From assembly GCA_023213315.1 (NCBI GenBank), contig JAKCPI010001785.1, positions 78,420-142,419 of the forward strand: 64,000 nt of DNA, given 5' to 3'. Origin of the DNA: Euborellia annulipes (Eukaryota > Arthropoda > Insecta > Dermaptera > Anisolabididae). The stretch's first letter is position 1, and each line of letters starts with the position of its first letter. This document shows positions 41,701 to 51,681 of the stretch, in pieces. Both the position numbers and the translations under genes were made by a program. The notes under the pieces were generated by a model that saw only the letters and a program-made list of their open reading frames with translations, was not told the DNA's origin and made no database searches.

Positions 41701-44700
41701 TTTATTGTTATTTGTGAAAGCAAAACCTGTCCGGGACTCTCACAAACATACACAGAAAATTTCAACATAATTGGTTCAGTCGTTTAGGAGGAGTTCAGTG
41801 ACATACACACGTACAGATGTATTAATTATATATATATATATAATATATATTATTCTCAAATCGCCCAAAGGAAACCAACAAAATGTCAATTACCATCAGT
41901 GAGAATTGACCAAGAAGAAAACTATTATATTTTTTGAATTATATTAAAAAGTTAATATTTTATAATACCTTGTTGGCAGAACATAATACCAAGACTATAG
42001 AGGCCACATTCAGACCAGGACAAGCCGTTTTCCTTGTCGGCAAAATAAAGAAAATTCCATACCAAAAAATATAGGAAGAATGTACATAGCCACATCTCCC
42101 ATGAAAGGGGTGATACATAATTCCACCAGGAAGACTCCTGAGTCTCTGGCTCGCGGATTATTATGTCCATTCTATGAAAAAAAGATAAATGAATTCATTA
42201 ATAGAAAAAATAAAAAGAAATTGAAGAATGAGAGTAGTAGAAAAAAAATTAATAAATGAACTTATACCCTTCAATTTTATGAACGAAATTGCAAGTTTTT
42301 TGGGTGGGTGGTTTTTGAACTGGTTTTTTAAAAGTTGGGGAGGGTGAAATATTAAGAGTTTTTTGTGTTGGTGGTTTGTAAAATAGAAAATATGGTTTTT
42401 TGAAATTCGGTAATGTATTTAAAAGATTGATGGGTAGAGGTGGAAATGTATATTAAGAGTTTTTTGTGAGTATATGGTGGTTTTGTCAAAATAGAAAATT
42501 GTGTTTTTTGATGGATTAATGTAATTTCAAAGACTTCAATGGGTAGAGGGAAATATTTAGGTTTTTTGTGAGTATATGGTGGTTTTGTAAAATAAAAATA
42601 ATTGTTTTTTGTTGGAATTAATGTATTTCAAAGATTAATGGGAGAGGTGGAAATGTATTTAGAGTTTTTTGATGTTTGGTGGTTTTGTAAAATAGAAAAT
42701 ATTTTTTTGTTGGAATTAATGTAATTTAAAAGATTGATGGGTAGAGGGTGAAATGTAATATTAAGAGTATTTTTGATGAGATTATATGGTGGTTTTGTAA
42801 AATAGAAAATAATGTGGTTTTATTTGAGTCAGAATAGGTATTATTAGTTTTGAATTTTGTATTTAAGTTTTTTTAGTAATGATAATTTTTAATTGAAATA
42901 ATAAGGAATAATGTGGTTTATTATTGATGATTTGATAAGAAAGAAAAAAAAAATAAATAAAAAAAGATTTTAAAAATTTTTTTAAATTGAAAGAAGTTTT
43001 ATGTTGTAATTTATTTGTGGGGGTTTGAAGTAGTTTTTTAAGTATAAATATTAAAAATTAAAATTAATTTTTTTAAAAAGAAAAACTTTTTTTTTAGTAA
43101 AACTCACGTTGTGAATTCAATAGGAGCAGTGAAAGAAATTATTTCTACCCTTGACGAAGTCATTTCCAGAGCACTAGGAATTATGTCGATTTCTTCATTA
43201 GCCAGAGCATGAAGAGCGTGAAAAATGGTTTTGTTAGTCGTATAGTCCCAAACTGCCATCTTCATGCTTTCATAAAGAAAAAGATTAGCAAAAGAATAAA
43301 AAATTCACATCGCCTCTGGCTGGCTCTAACCGATCACTAAATACAGCCAACTCTCGATAATTCGAATTTTCCGATAATTCGAACACTTCAGCTGTGGACT
43401 AAATAGAAAAACTACTGTGTATTCTGATACGCTCGATAACTCGAAATCCGTTTCTTATTAAGATGGGGAGAGAACGTTCTAGTTCTAACTAATCCACTTA
43501 GCCTCTTTATAATTCGAATTTTTCCTATCAATGTTTACCTCTTTTCTGTCTTGCTTATCTTTCCAATTCTCTTTCGTTTGTCACGCTTAGTGCCAAGGCA
43601 AAAGTACGTCTCCTTATTGTGTCCGAAAAAAAAGATATCGCCAAAACCTTCAATCTTCCACCAATTTTGAAGAAAAAAAGGAAGAAATTTTACGAAGTTA
43701 TTTGCATGGAAATCGCAAGCAGACCAGAGAAGGTGAATTCCCTATTCTTGAAGATTCGTTAATCAAGCGGCTCCGACAATTTAGAGCACAAAACTCATCT
43801 GTTGGAGGTGCTCTCCTCAAAGCAAAAGCAAAAGACTTCGCGTCGAAATTGGATATAATAGAAACTTTTAATAATTCGAATTTTTTTTTTCTTTCCTCTT
43901 GATAATTTAATGATAATTCAAAAACTCTCTTGGAATTCGAATTATCGAGAGTCGACTGTATTTATGTGTAGAGAAAAAAAAATTCAATTATACAAACCTA
44001 AAATTGAGAGTTTCTTCGAGTACTTCGCCTACTCGAGCAAAGTACCCATCCATCACCACGTCATTAGGCCCAAGAATTTTAAGATAATTTAATGGCTCAG
44101 ACTGAAAATATAAGATTAAATCAAAATTAATCTCTTTTTAAAAAGAGCTTCTTAAAATTAATGTTTAATTAGCGGCTTATCCCTTCCTCCAGCCATTCGG
44201 TATAAATGATCCCTCTTCAATAGGCAAAATTTACAAGGTATTAGATAGAATATTTTCTATTTTTTTATTATTATTATAGGTATATATTTCTATTTTGGTA
44301 AAGTGAGATATTTTTATTTTAAATAAATCTAGTATGATGCAGATACATTTCTTCTATTTTTATCTTTTGCTCAGTCAATGGTGCAACTCTTCTCAGTGAC
44401 TTAGTGAGCTTGACTCGCGCCCGGGGCACAATACCTTTTTTGAAGGAATCAGGAATCATATGTTTGAAAAAATATTTTAGTCTATACACGACAAGAATCA
44501 TTAAAATCTAAGCCTAATTATTCAAATTGAACAAGTATTTTCTAAAATCTTTTTTGTGGTGTTTCTACATTCCCTGTTTCCAAAAATAAATTGTTAATTT
44601 TGGTAATTTTAGTCTTCACTACTTTAATTATAGCAAATTGTTTTGCCAAAAATAACTCTATATAATAAGTATTCAATAGTATGCAAGTAGTTTGAAAAAT

Positions 44701-46534
44701 ATTTATTTTTAAAAAGTTATTGCTGATAGTTCAGAGTTTTTGATGAGATTTCATTTAATAAGGGAGAAGCCCTAATTATTTCTCCGCAAGAAAGCCGCCT
44801 TAAAGTTAGGTGACCGCAAGTTACTTAGGAGAGAGCGTATTGTCGATCGTGAGAGGAGAGATAAGGAATTCTCCATAGTTATTGACCAAACTCCCCTCAA
44901 TTTGATTATTCTTATAGATAAATTTAATCTCTCAGAAGCAATCTTTTATTTATTTTCAATTCACTATCAATCCGTCTATTTGCTCTAGTCTTAGATTGAT
45001 ATAAAATATATAAATATCTCGGCCTACTCCAATATAAATATAATACCTGGACTACTATTCAAGTAAAGAATAATTTTTTTTTAGTCTTAGACATCTTTGG
45101 TTCTATAGTTGGGGTTAGGGGTGTTCGATTATGGAAAAAAAGAATTATCGATTATACCTTATTTTTTACTTTCTCTTATTTCTCTGATAAAATTCCCATT
45201 TTTTCCCTCTCGCGAAAATCATTTGACCTTTTTTTTTTTTTTTTAGTAAAACGAAAATTCTTTTTGTAAAATTTCCATTTTCTCCCTCTTGTGAAAATTT
45301 TTTCCCGTACAGTTTTCATTTTTCCCCACTCGTGAAAATCATTTGATCTTTTTTTTTTAGCATGCGAGTCTCATCCCAACTTTTCAAACGCGTTTACCAA
45401 AAATAATCGATTGTAAAAAATAATTCGATTATTTATTATTATTTTTTAATATTCTATTATTTTTTTTAAGAAAATAATCGATTAATCGTTTATTTTGCGC
45501 AGTCCTAGTTGGGGTTTTTATAATAATAAATGTGCCTGGAACCCTACATCGTATTTAAATAATTTGAGTATCGTTAAAAGTTTATATGACCAAAAATATA
45601 AAAATATTGTATAATATTGAACATAAAATTAATATAGGTTTTTAGATTTTTTCTTGGAAATAAGCTTGGTGCGGGTTCGGCACAACCTTTCCCATTCCCC
45701 CTATTTAATCAAACGTCTCCGACAAGCCGAGGTGTGCATCATGAGCTAAATTTACAATAATCAGGGGGAAAAAAACCCCTTTCCAAAAAATAGAACGCCT
45801 TGGTTAATAATGGTTTGATTGACAGAGGGCTAACAATTTGCTTACGTAATACGTGAATTGTACCTTAACAGAACAAAAAATATTAATATTATCATTAATA
45901 AATGTAAAAAGTAAATTATCGAAAAGGACCTACTTCAAAAATAGCCGCTTTTAAAACAATTCCTTCAAGGTCCGTTCCATCAGATGAATAATCCTTTATA
46001 ACCAATCCTTGTTTCTGAGACCAGATAGCGTATGGCCTTAATCTTATTGGTAATTTAGGAGCTACTCGGAACGATTCCATTACAATTATGCTATCCTAAA
46101 TAAGAATATTTAGAGAATAATGAGTCTTAAATAAAAGTTATTTTACAAGATTAATACAGTACTTGCCTTAGCAAAAAAATCAGAAGGGATCCATAAAAGT
46201 AAATGATTGAGATTAAGTGTAACTTTTTGTAAATGTTCAGAAATTGGAGTAAAGAAGAGCCAGGTGACCTGTGAGAGTCCGCGAGGAACAGATAAAACCT
46301 ATCCAAAGATAAAATGATTAATTTTTCTTAAATTTTAGATTAATCTAAATTAAAATAAACGAACACTGGCAAGTTCATCTCTATTTAATTCTTCGAGCAC
46401 CACATAAGAAGGACGGAGGCAAAAGCGGAGAATAGAAGAATGTCCAGAAGGAAAGAATGATACTTCGGTGGTTGAACAGAACTGGAAAGCGGAGGCTGAC
46501 ATCGCTTTCATAAGAGAAAACGTTCTCTTCTGAT
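38546..46534 (-). CDS. Divergent ionotropic receptor (IR), whole gene
   Basis: A ligand-gated cation channel of the ionotropic receptor family, which detects odours, tastes or other cues in protostome sensory neurons. Minus-strand exons are 46534-46365, 46298-46167, 46095-45934, 44101-43998, 43266-43108, 42171-41969, 40463-40246, 40179-39932 and 38789-38546. Every junction among these nine exons keeps the frame. A further N-terminal exon may lie at 46847-46705. The order of parts is a short N-terminal domain, S1 ligand-binding half, TM1, pore with the QQG end, TM3 with SYSAVFISFLT, S2 half, then a last TM and cytoplasmic tail. About 545 residues are covered, near 595 with the extra exon, typical of divergent IRs and shorter than the IR8a/IR25a co-receptors. 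The intron after 46167 uses a GC donor. Introns hold transposons but no disruption of coding was found. The ligand cannot be read from sequence. Confidence 0.93.
39932..40179 (-). CDS. IR gene, S2 ligand-binding exon
   Basis: TTTTCACAG acceptor, GTGAGT donor, 248 nt in phase 0 to 2. It encodes NAQDGLMSEIYTTLMP to SPYRKLFNKL, with the AEEALQRICKEKYAHIDY stretch of the S2 lobe. An unspliced reading would stop at once in the donor (TTGTGA). Confidence 0.92.
40246..40463 (-). CDS. IR gene, exon with TM3
   Basis: 218 nt. It continues the pore as GHPHPPCAFQARLVLLSG and then spans the TM3 helix, ending in SYSAVFISFLTII, the IR version of the SYTANLAAFLT signature of glutamate receptors. It ends LHDDFK at donor GTATTC. 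Confidence 0.95.
40598..40887. mobile_element. hAT-type MITE, family 4, in IR intron
   Basis: A 290-bp element starting CAGCGGCGTAACCCGCC and ending GGATACGCTAGTG, with a perfect 8-bp duplication GACCCTCC at 40590-40597 and 40888-40895. The interior has a T-run, TCTCGGTCGGGCC and a C-run. A fragment of the same family lies at 195-320. It sits in the intron between the TM3 and TM1 exons, 130 bp from the acceptor. Confidence 0.9.
41334..41840 (+). repeat. Dispersed repeat with GC-rich hairpins, in IR intron
   Basis: It begins ACTAGACGCAAAGCCCCGCC-TTCGGCGGGGCTTTCCGTCTAG, a strong hairpin, then CCGGGGGCTGCGCCCCTGG. It contains two diverged halves with GAACTTAAGATTTTTTGTGAATC and CGGGACTCTC. It ends GGTTCAGTCGTTTAGGAGGAGTTCAGTGACATACACACG and an AT-repeat tail. 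Such an end is familiar from non-LTR or PLE-like repeat tails in arthropods; the class is uncertain. Confidence 0.6.
41969..42171 (-). CDS. IR gene, exon with TM1 and pore
   Basis: 203 nt, acceptor TTTTCATAG, donor GTATTA. It encodes the linker MDIIIREPETQESSWW, TM1 WEMWLCTFFLYFLVWNFLY, and the pore loop LSWSECGLYSLGIMFCQQG. The W...S-L...QQG arrangement is the IR pore rather than the QQ/R filter of AMPA receptors. Confidence 0.95.
42344..42820. repeat. Minisatellite, about 100-bp unit, in IR intron
   Basis: Four and a half units begin GAAATGTATTAAGAGTTTTTTG, then carry TATATGGTGGTTTTGTAAAATAGAAAAT, TTGGAATTAATGTAATTTAAAAG and ATTGATGGGTAGAGGTG. Starts are near 42344, 42441, 42548, 42648 and 42747. 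Units differ mainly by small indels in T and G runs. It lies about 170 bp from the TM1 exon acceptor. Confidence 0.82.
43108..43266 (-). CDS. IR gene, S1 ligand-binding exon 2
   Basis: 159 nt, acceptor TATGAAAG, donor GTGAGT. It encodes MKMAVWDYTTNKTIFHALHA, LANEEIDIIPSALEM and TSSRVEIISFTAPIEFT. The T-x-x-R-x-x-x-[IV]-x-F-[ST]-x-P block is the S1 signature. Its arginine corresponds to the residue that binds the ligand carboxyl in glutamate receptors. Confidence 0.93.
43344..43958. mobile_element. Decayed Tigger/pogo-like transposon in IR intron
   Basis: Ends CAGCCAACTCTCGATAATTCGAA and (reverse complement) CAGTCGACTCTCGATAATTCGAA, flanked by TA on both sides (43342-43343 and 43959-43960). 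The interior plus strand keeps part of a CENP-B-like DNA-binding domain: DIAKTFNLPPILKKK, then a frame shift, then LIKRLRQFRAQNSSVGG and ALLKAKAKDFASKL. That matches the helix-turn-helix and the 'L-x-x-W-x-x-x-x-R...LLxEKAxxFA' region of Tc1/mariner-superfamily pogo/Tigger transposases. The catalytic DDE part is deleted. Confidence 0.85.
43998..44101 (-). CDS. IR gene, S1 ligand-binding exon 1b
   Basis: 104 nt, acceptor TATTTTCAG, donor GTTTGT. It encodes SEPLNYLKILGPNDVVMDGY and FARVGEVLEETLNF, the DG-Y-x-x-x-x-x-x-x-L-x-x-x-L-N-F stretch of the S1 lobe. Confidence 0.9.
44102..45933 (-). other. IR gene, longest intron
   Basis: Holds TTCCCATTTTCTCCCTC(T/G)-type repeats at 45160-45360 with T-runs. 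Unclassified GC-richer blocks lie at 44765-44880 and 45660-45745 (GGTGCGGGTTCGGCACAACC). No exon was found in it on either strand. Confidence 0.6.
45934..46095 (-). CDS. IR gene, exon before S1
   Basis: 162 nt, phase 0 both sides, acceptor TTATTTAG, donor GTAGGT. It encodes DSIIVMESFRVAPKLPIRLR, PYAIWSQKQGLVIKDYSSDG and TDLEGIVLKAAIFE. The last part corresponds to the 'D-L-x-G-x-x-L-[RK]-x-A' entry into the ligand-binding domain. Confidence 0.88.
46167..46298 (-). CDS. IR gene, N-terminal domain exon
   Basis: 132 nt, phase 0, acceptor TTTGGATAG. It encodes VLSVPRGLSQVTWLFFTPIS, EHLQKVTLNLNHLLLW and IPSDFFAK. The donor is AAG|GCAAGT, a GC-AG intron with otherwise perfect consensus. Confidence 0.82.
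46365..46534 (-). CDS. IR gene, second N-terminal domain exon
   Basis: 170 nt, acceptor TGAATTGACAG. It encodes FSLMKAMSASAFQFCSTTEV and SFFPSGHSSILRFCLRPSYV to LNRDELAS. The donor (AGT|GTTCGT) is weak but is the one that keeps the frame to the next exon. Confidence 0.72.
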
Positions 46535-46704
46535 CTGTCAATTCAACAATAAAGAGAAAATTTAAATTGAATATTAAATCTGTCTGTTACAATTTCTCAT
46601 TTATCTATTCTCATATATAACTTCATTCTAAGCAACTAATACTGTTTTCAAAAACATCTGGAATCTTGCAAGCTATTTACTATATATTTTGAACTCATTG
46701 AAAC

Positions 46705-46847
46705 CCATTGGATTGAAAATCCTTCATAAAATACAGTTGAGAAGGATGAATAAATAAAATCCGGAGCTGATGTTCAGGCAATTTATTTGGATTAATTCCT
46801 TCCGCTATAAGTCTCAATAATATCCACCAGGCTGCCCCTATCTTCAT
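46705..46847 (-). CDS. IR gene, candidate first exon
   Basis: From ATG at 46847 the frame reads MKIGAAWWILLRLIAEGINP, like a signal peptide, then NKLPEHQLRILFIHPSQLYF, and meets a stop at 46695. The position just upstream and the leader fit the IR. No donor here has the phase needed by the 46534 acceptor (the best, GG|GTTTCA, gives phase 2), so the joining is unresolved. Confidence 0.45.
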
Positions 46848-47126
46848 CACGTAAAATACAGTATTTCAACTACAAAAAAATAATTTTTTCGATGTCAGTG
46901 TTGGTATATTTTTCTGCCGACACTCCAGCGTGTGATTTTGTGGTCTAGTGACATGCCGCGTACAAATTAGCGGGTCTGTGGTTCGTATCTTTTCGGCTGT
47001 TTGAATTAATAAATATTAATTATATATGAGTTTTCATAAAATGGAGGGATGGAGATATCTGACAAATTGGAAGAATAATTAAAATTTTTTTTTTTTTTTT
47101 ACACTAAATATGGATGTTGACCCCAG

Positions 47127-47371
47127 CCCGAGTAAAAATGATTAAAAATGATCGAGGGTTACACACCCCCGCAGCAGGTCTACATAGTGAACCTTGAGGG
47201 ACACACAGGGATACACACGCCCGCACCAGGGATACACATTTTTCTTCTGGTCACTTTCGATCTACTGTGTGTGTTCCTGGTGGGGGCGTGTCCCTGTATG
47301 TCCTTCAAGATTCACTATGCAGACCTGCTGCGGGCGTGTATATCCCTCGATCATTTTTAATCATTAGTCGG
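47127..47371. mobile_element. Long palindromic MITE
   Basis: Almost the whole 245 bp folds back: AAAATGATCGAGGG, CCCGCAGCAGGTCTACATAGTGAA and ACACGCCCGCACCAGG are matched inverted in the right half. The ends are CCCGAGTAAAAATGATTAAAAATG and CATTTTTAATCATTAGTCGGG. A half copy lies at 8026-8170. No transposase is present; target duplication was not resolved. Confidence 0.75.
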
Positions 47372-47633
47372 GAGGATCGTAGATTGACCACAAGTTTTTA
47401 TTACGTGAACGTTTCTAAAAAGAACATAGGCCTAACAAAAAAAAATAAAAATAAAAATAGCGCTCCCCTCTCCATCCGTCGCAGATCTTTACCAACACCC
47501 ACTCGGTGAAATAATCATTTGATTCTTTGGCTATCTTGTAGTATAATATGATTTTTGATGAAAATGATTTAAATTTTCCGTTGCAAAATCTAAATATATC
47601 CTCTGATTTTATTATCGTTTCCCATTCTACATT

Positions 47634-48350
47634 CTCTTACCTATATAGGTGACTCAAAAAGTGTGGTTATGAGAAAATTTCGAAAACAATTAACTGATCT
47701 ATTAAATCACAAAAATGTCACAATAAAAAACACTAGAGTTTTAAAAAATGTATCAAATATGCACTCTTGGCGAATCTGTAGCGAGAAACTTCAAGACAAG
47801 AAGAGTGGTGGCATAGACCTATAAGCTCTATATCACTTCAGATATTTTTTTCTTTTTTTTAATTCGTTTTAAGGTCTTTTTCGGCATAGGAGATCATTTA
47901 GACCCCATCTCTTTTTATTTCAATTGATTGGTATCCAATTTTTACTATGGTAAAAACTTTGAAACATTTGTTTTTGACTTATGCCACTTTTGAAATATGT
48001 GTAAGCTATGTTAAACATTTTGATGGAAATACACCTTTTGAGATTCCCTGATTCTAAAAAAATTAATTCGCGCAAAATGCGTGCCTGAATGCGTGTAGGA
48101 TAAAAACATCTCCAGAATGAAAAGAGCTACGAGGTTAAAATTTTATATTTAAGTTAGGTCCCCACCTAACACGCAAAAATTAACTTTTGAATAAAATCGC
48201 CCAAAGAGTACGGTATTAATACTGATGTACCTTTCCAAAATCGACTCTAGCGATTCTAATTAAAATTCATAAATCAATTATTTTTTAAATGCTCTTTAAA
48301 TTTGACTCCTATCGTACGCACTATTTTAAAAGTCACACCATATTTTTTTT
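47634..48350 (+). repeat. Family R copy interrupted by SINE-B
   Basis: TTCTCTTACCTATATAGGTGAC starts family R-like sequence. An inverted SINE-B (TTTTAAGGTCTTTTTCGGCATAGGAG to TTCAATTGATTGGTATCC, 47868-47940) interrupts it. It resumes with TTTTGATGGAAATACACCTTTTGAG to AAAATTCATAAATCAATTA, strongly diverged. Confidence 0.6.
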
Positions 48351-49008
48351 TAATACATATTCATGTTCAAACAAATCTATTTATGTCACTGAAAAATGTT
48401 TACTTACCTAATTTCCAAACAAAAATCAAGCAATCAGTAAATAAATGATTGCTAATGTTACTTAACAAGTTTAATTGCAAATTTTCTAAAATTTGATTGA
48501 ATGAATTTTCTTTTGGAAAAAATAATAAAACATATAATACTATTACATTAAAATTCATGATGTAGTCTAATATAAAATGTGATATAACGCGATTCTATTA
48601 TTTTAATTAACACACGTTATAAGCTTTTAAAAAATCCATTTATTCAAGATTAGATAAAAAATTTCCATTATTAAATACATTTCTTGTCAATTTAATAAAA
48701 AAGATTATTTAATGGGTTGAAAAATATTTTTTTTTTTTTAATATAGATTCTTCTTGCGTGGGTGTTTACACACTACTGAGGATAAAATTAGATTATGGAT
48801 GTAATGTAACGTAGTACAAAAAAAAAAATTGATTTCCCAATTATATCGTTCATAAATATGTAAATAACATAATTAATGTTTATGTCGATTAAAATATAAA
48901 TTATTTTATTTTTCTAAGGAGGACAAAATTGATTAAGGATTTGAATCAATAAAAATTATCTATATTTAAGAATTCATAAATATATTTATTTCATTCTCTG
49001 GATAACAA
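48351..49008. other. No gene seen
   Basis: AT-rich sequence, no recognisable exon or repeat. Confidence 0.5.
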
Positions 49009-49475
49009 TGGATGTCGATGTCGCTATCTAAAAGTTGAAATTTTATATTCAAGTTACATACCCCCCTAGGGCGTGAAAATAAGCTTTTAAACAAAATAGG
49101 CCAAAGAGTAGACTACTAGTACTTTACTGATGTACTTTTTCAGCTTCTTTCGATTTTCTCAAAATTCGCTGCAACGATTTTGATTAAAATTCAAAAATTA
49201 ATTATTTTTTAGATGCTCTTAAAAATGTATCTTTTCATTTTGCCCTCAAAATTGTTTGAAGCACACTTTAATCTTGTACTTCATAGGAAATATAGGGGGA
49301 ATGGTTGCCATGGTAACAAAATATAAATATTTTCACATGTTTATCTTGAATTTGAATATATCTGTAGAAACTAAATTTATCTGGACATTTAAAACAATCT
49401 GGCATGACAAGCACCTTACTTACCTTCGGTAATTCAAAGTTGTATGCTGTGCGACCAGTCGCACCAGATTCTTTA
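49009..49475 (+). repeat. Dispersed family R, 3' half
   Basis: AAGTTGAAATTTTATATTCAAGTTAC, GGCGTGAAAATAAGCTTTTAAAC, CTGATGTACTTTTTCAGC and ATGGTTGCCATGGTAACAAAATATAAATA. It ends in the half palindrome CATGACAAGCACC...TGCTGTGCGACCAGTCGCACCAGATT. It matches the terminus seen at 34010 and 29965. Confidence 0.78.
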
Positions 49476-49732
49476 TAAAAGAAGATGAAAATCTTTATTG
49501 GATTTCTTTTCTATGTTTGACTACAAAAGATTCAACCAAAACTTATCACACTTTTTTTAAAAACAATGAAATAATCACATGGAAACGCATGCGAGTTCTT
49601 TGGTCGGTATATAATTGACATTAACAAGTTAAAATGATACAATTTTTTATTTCTATGCACTATATATAAATAATTTAAATTTTCTTATTCGTTAATAATA
49701 TAGAGATTATATATTTTTTTATTTTATTTCAG

Positions 49733-49799
49733 AATTCCTTCCAAGATTCTTCTTGTCATTGATCCAAGTTAAATCATCGTCATCTCACTTATCCATTTG
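49733..49799 (+). other. Candidate non-coding 5' exon
   Basis: Bounded by TTTTATTTCAG and G|GTGAGT, 67 nt, pyrimidine-rich (CCTTCCAAGATTCTTCTTGTC). It has no ATG. Both splice sites are strong, and a similar unit follows at 51682, so it probably belongs to the leader of the gene at 52197. Confidence 0.5.
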
Positions 49800-49879
49800 G
49801 TGAGTTTATTATTTTAACCCTTCTATTTTTCAATAATATTAATAGTTAGTAATTGTCAGTCAGGTCTTTAAAGCCAGAT

Positions 49880-50225
49880 GATGCATGAGTCAAGAAATGA
49901 CAAAATTTGGATTCCAACTTTATTTCTTTTTACTTTGTCGTATTTTCTCGTCTTATATTCTCGTATTGTAATCGTCAAAAAATTCGACTTCCAGATTTTG
50001 CCAGATTTTGTTGATTCTCCACGTTTTAGACCTCTCTGAGTCAAAAAAAAAAAAATCGACATTATGTCTGTCTGTGTGTGTGTGAACACGATTGCTTAAA
50101 AAAGGAGTATTATATACCGAATTTCATCGATCTGGCTACTAGCGTTTTTAAGCAATCGTGTTCAAGCACACACACACAGACGTAATTTCAAAAGAATATA
50201 CGAGAAAGTGTTGGGGAAGTCATTT
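49880..50225. repeat. Family R-like, diverged, inverted halves
   Basis: GATTCTCCACGTTTTAGACCTCTCTGAGTC and a TGTCTGTCTGTGTGTGTG run face an inverted ACACACACACAGACG and CAATCGTG copy. This is an old, rearranged copy flanked by an inverted pair (ACACGATTGCTTAAAAA / TTTTTAAGCAATCGTGT). Confidence 0.5.
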
Positions 50226-50607
50226 CCAATTTTTTATAAAGCATTTGCAAAGTTCAGGCGTACTGAACTGGAGCTAAAGAGAACATTAAATTTCAAGCCA
50301 AATTTTTTTATTTCTTGACTTTTGAAATGCTAAATATCTCTCTCTTAACTTGGGAAAAACAAAATTTTTAATTTCTTTATTCTAATAATATTATTTAATT
50401 TGAAAATAAACTCCTCTAATACTCCACCCTCCTTTAATTAATTATTTTTTAATTATATTATTTTTTTAATAATACCTCTCGTTAAATCTATTTTAACTTT
50501 ATTCTAAATATTCAAATTATTAATTTTTATCTAATATCTAATTCATTTCATTCCATTGAAATAAAAAATAATTGAGAAATTTTATTTATTTTTTCTTAAC
50601 TCTTTAA

Positions 50608-51637
50608 GGGGGTTGTTCATCCTGGGTGAGCTTGTTGCCCCGACTTTTTGTAGTGAGAAACCCACTTCAGTTTTATTTTTATAGTAAAATATACGATATT
50701 TCATCATTTATTGCTAAAAGAAGTATTCTAGAAGTACATATATTTGTTATTTTCCTTATATTCTACTTATTTTTCAATAAAATGATGAAATGTTGTATAT
50801 TTTATAAAATATGTTATAGGCTAGGGCCCGTTGCATCAGATCTCGTCGCCATATTTAGCCCTGAGTTAACCTCACTTTTGAGTAATTTCATATAGATATA
50901 TGGGGAATTGGAGCCAAGGTCCGGGCTAAAGTTGACAAAGGTGGGGCTAAGATTTAGCCCTGGGTTGACACGTACGAACATGTATTATGAACTCAAGCAT
51001 CCTAACTTCACCAATATAAATGTAAAAAATAATATAAATGCAATATGGAATCTACCGTTTTTGTTATTATTCATTTTATGTCAATCAGGATTATACTCGT
51101 ATATCCAGGATATATTGCAAGTTGTTGAATATTCTCTAACTTCATCTAAGGCATTGCACATGTCTTGTTAATAAAACTATTTGTTTTCAAATTGAATGCA
51201 AATTGATATTAAATATTTATATGAATGTTTTCAGTTGATATTACTTCTTGTTAGGTGAAAATAAAAGGTATATTTCTTTTTGAAATTATCTTTATTTGAG
51301 CCACACAGCTGGCAATTTGTCAAAATAGTTGTGAAGATTGGAACAATTGACTAATTGTTATGTGAACACTAATAAATCTTGTTTATTTTTTGAAAATTTT
51401 CAAATTTTAGCAAAAAAAAAATTAAATTCTTATATTTAAATGTATATTAATAATATTTATTTAAATTATGGGTGATAATATCAATTTTTATTTTTAATAA
51501 TTTTTATAAGATGCCTTAATGGAGTTGCAAACTTCACAAACAGAACATGATTTGTTCCCCGGAAGAGGGTTTCTGCATTACAAAAAAAGCCATTTAGCCC
51601 GGGGCTAACAAACTCACCCAGGATGAAGCAACCGCCC
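50608..51637. mobile_element. PIF/Harbinger-type MITE, 1030 bp, TAA duplication
   Basis: Ends GGGGGTTGTTCATCCTGGGT and (reverse complement) GGGCGGTTGCTTCATCCTGG extend to about 38 bp of imperfect inverted repeat. TAA is duplicated at 50605-50607 and 51638-51640. Inner blocks repeat TTTAGCCC and GGGCTAA in both orientations. The open frames at 50626-51171 show no transposase motif. A three-base TAA/TWA duplication and GGG ends are those of PIF/Harbinger. It lies between the two leader exons. Confidence 0.82.
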
Positions 51638-51681
51638 TAAGTATATCTTTATTAATTAATTTCCTTTTTTTTTCTTTTCAG

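Noticed and set aside
50626..51171. Two open frames of 87-89 codons inside the Harbinger-like element
   Set aside because: No DDE, helix-turn-helix or other transposase motif, and the first frame starts inside the terminal repeat.
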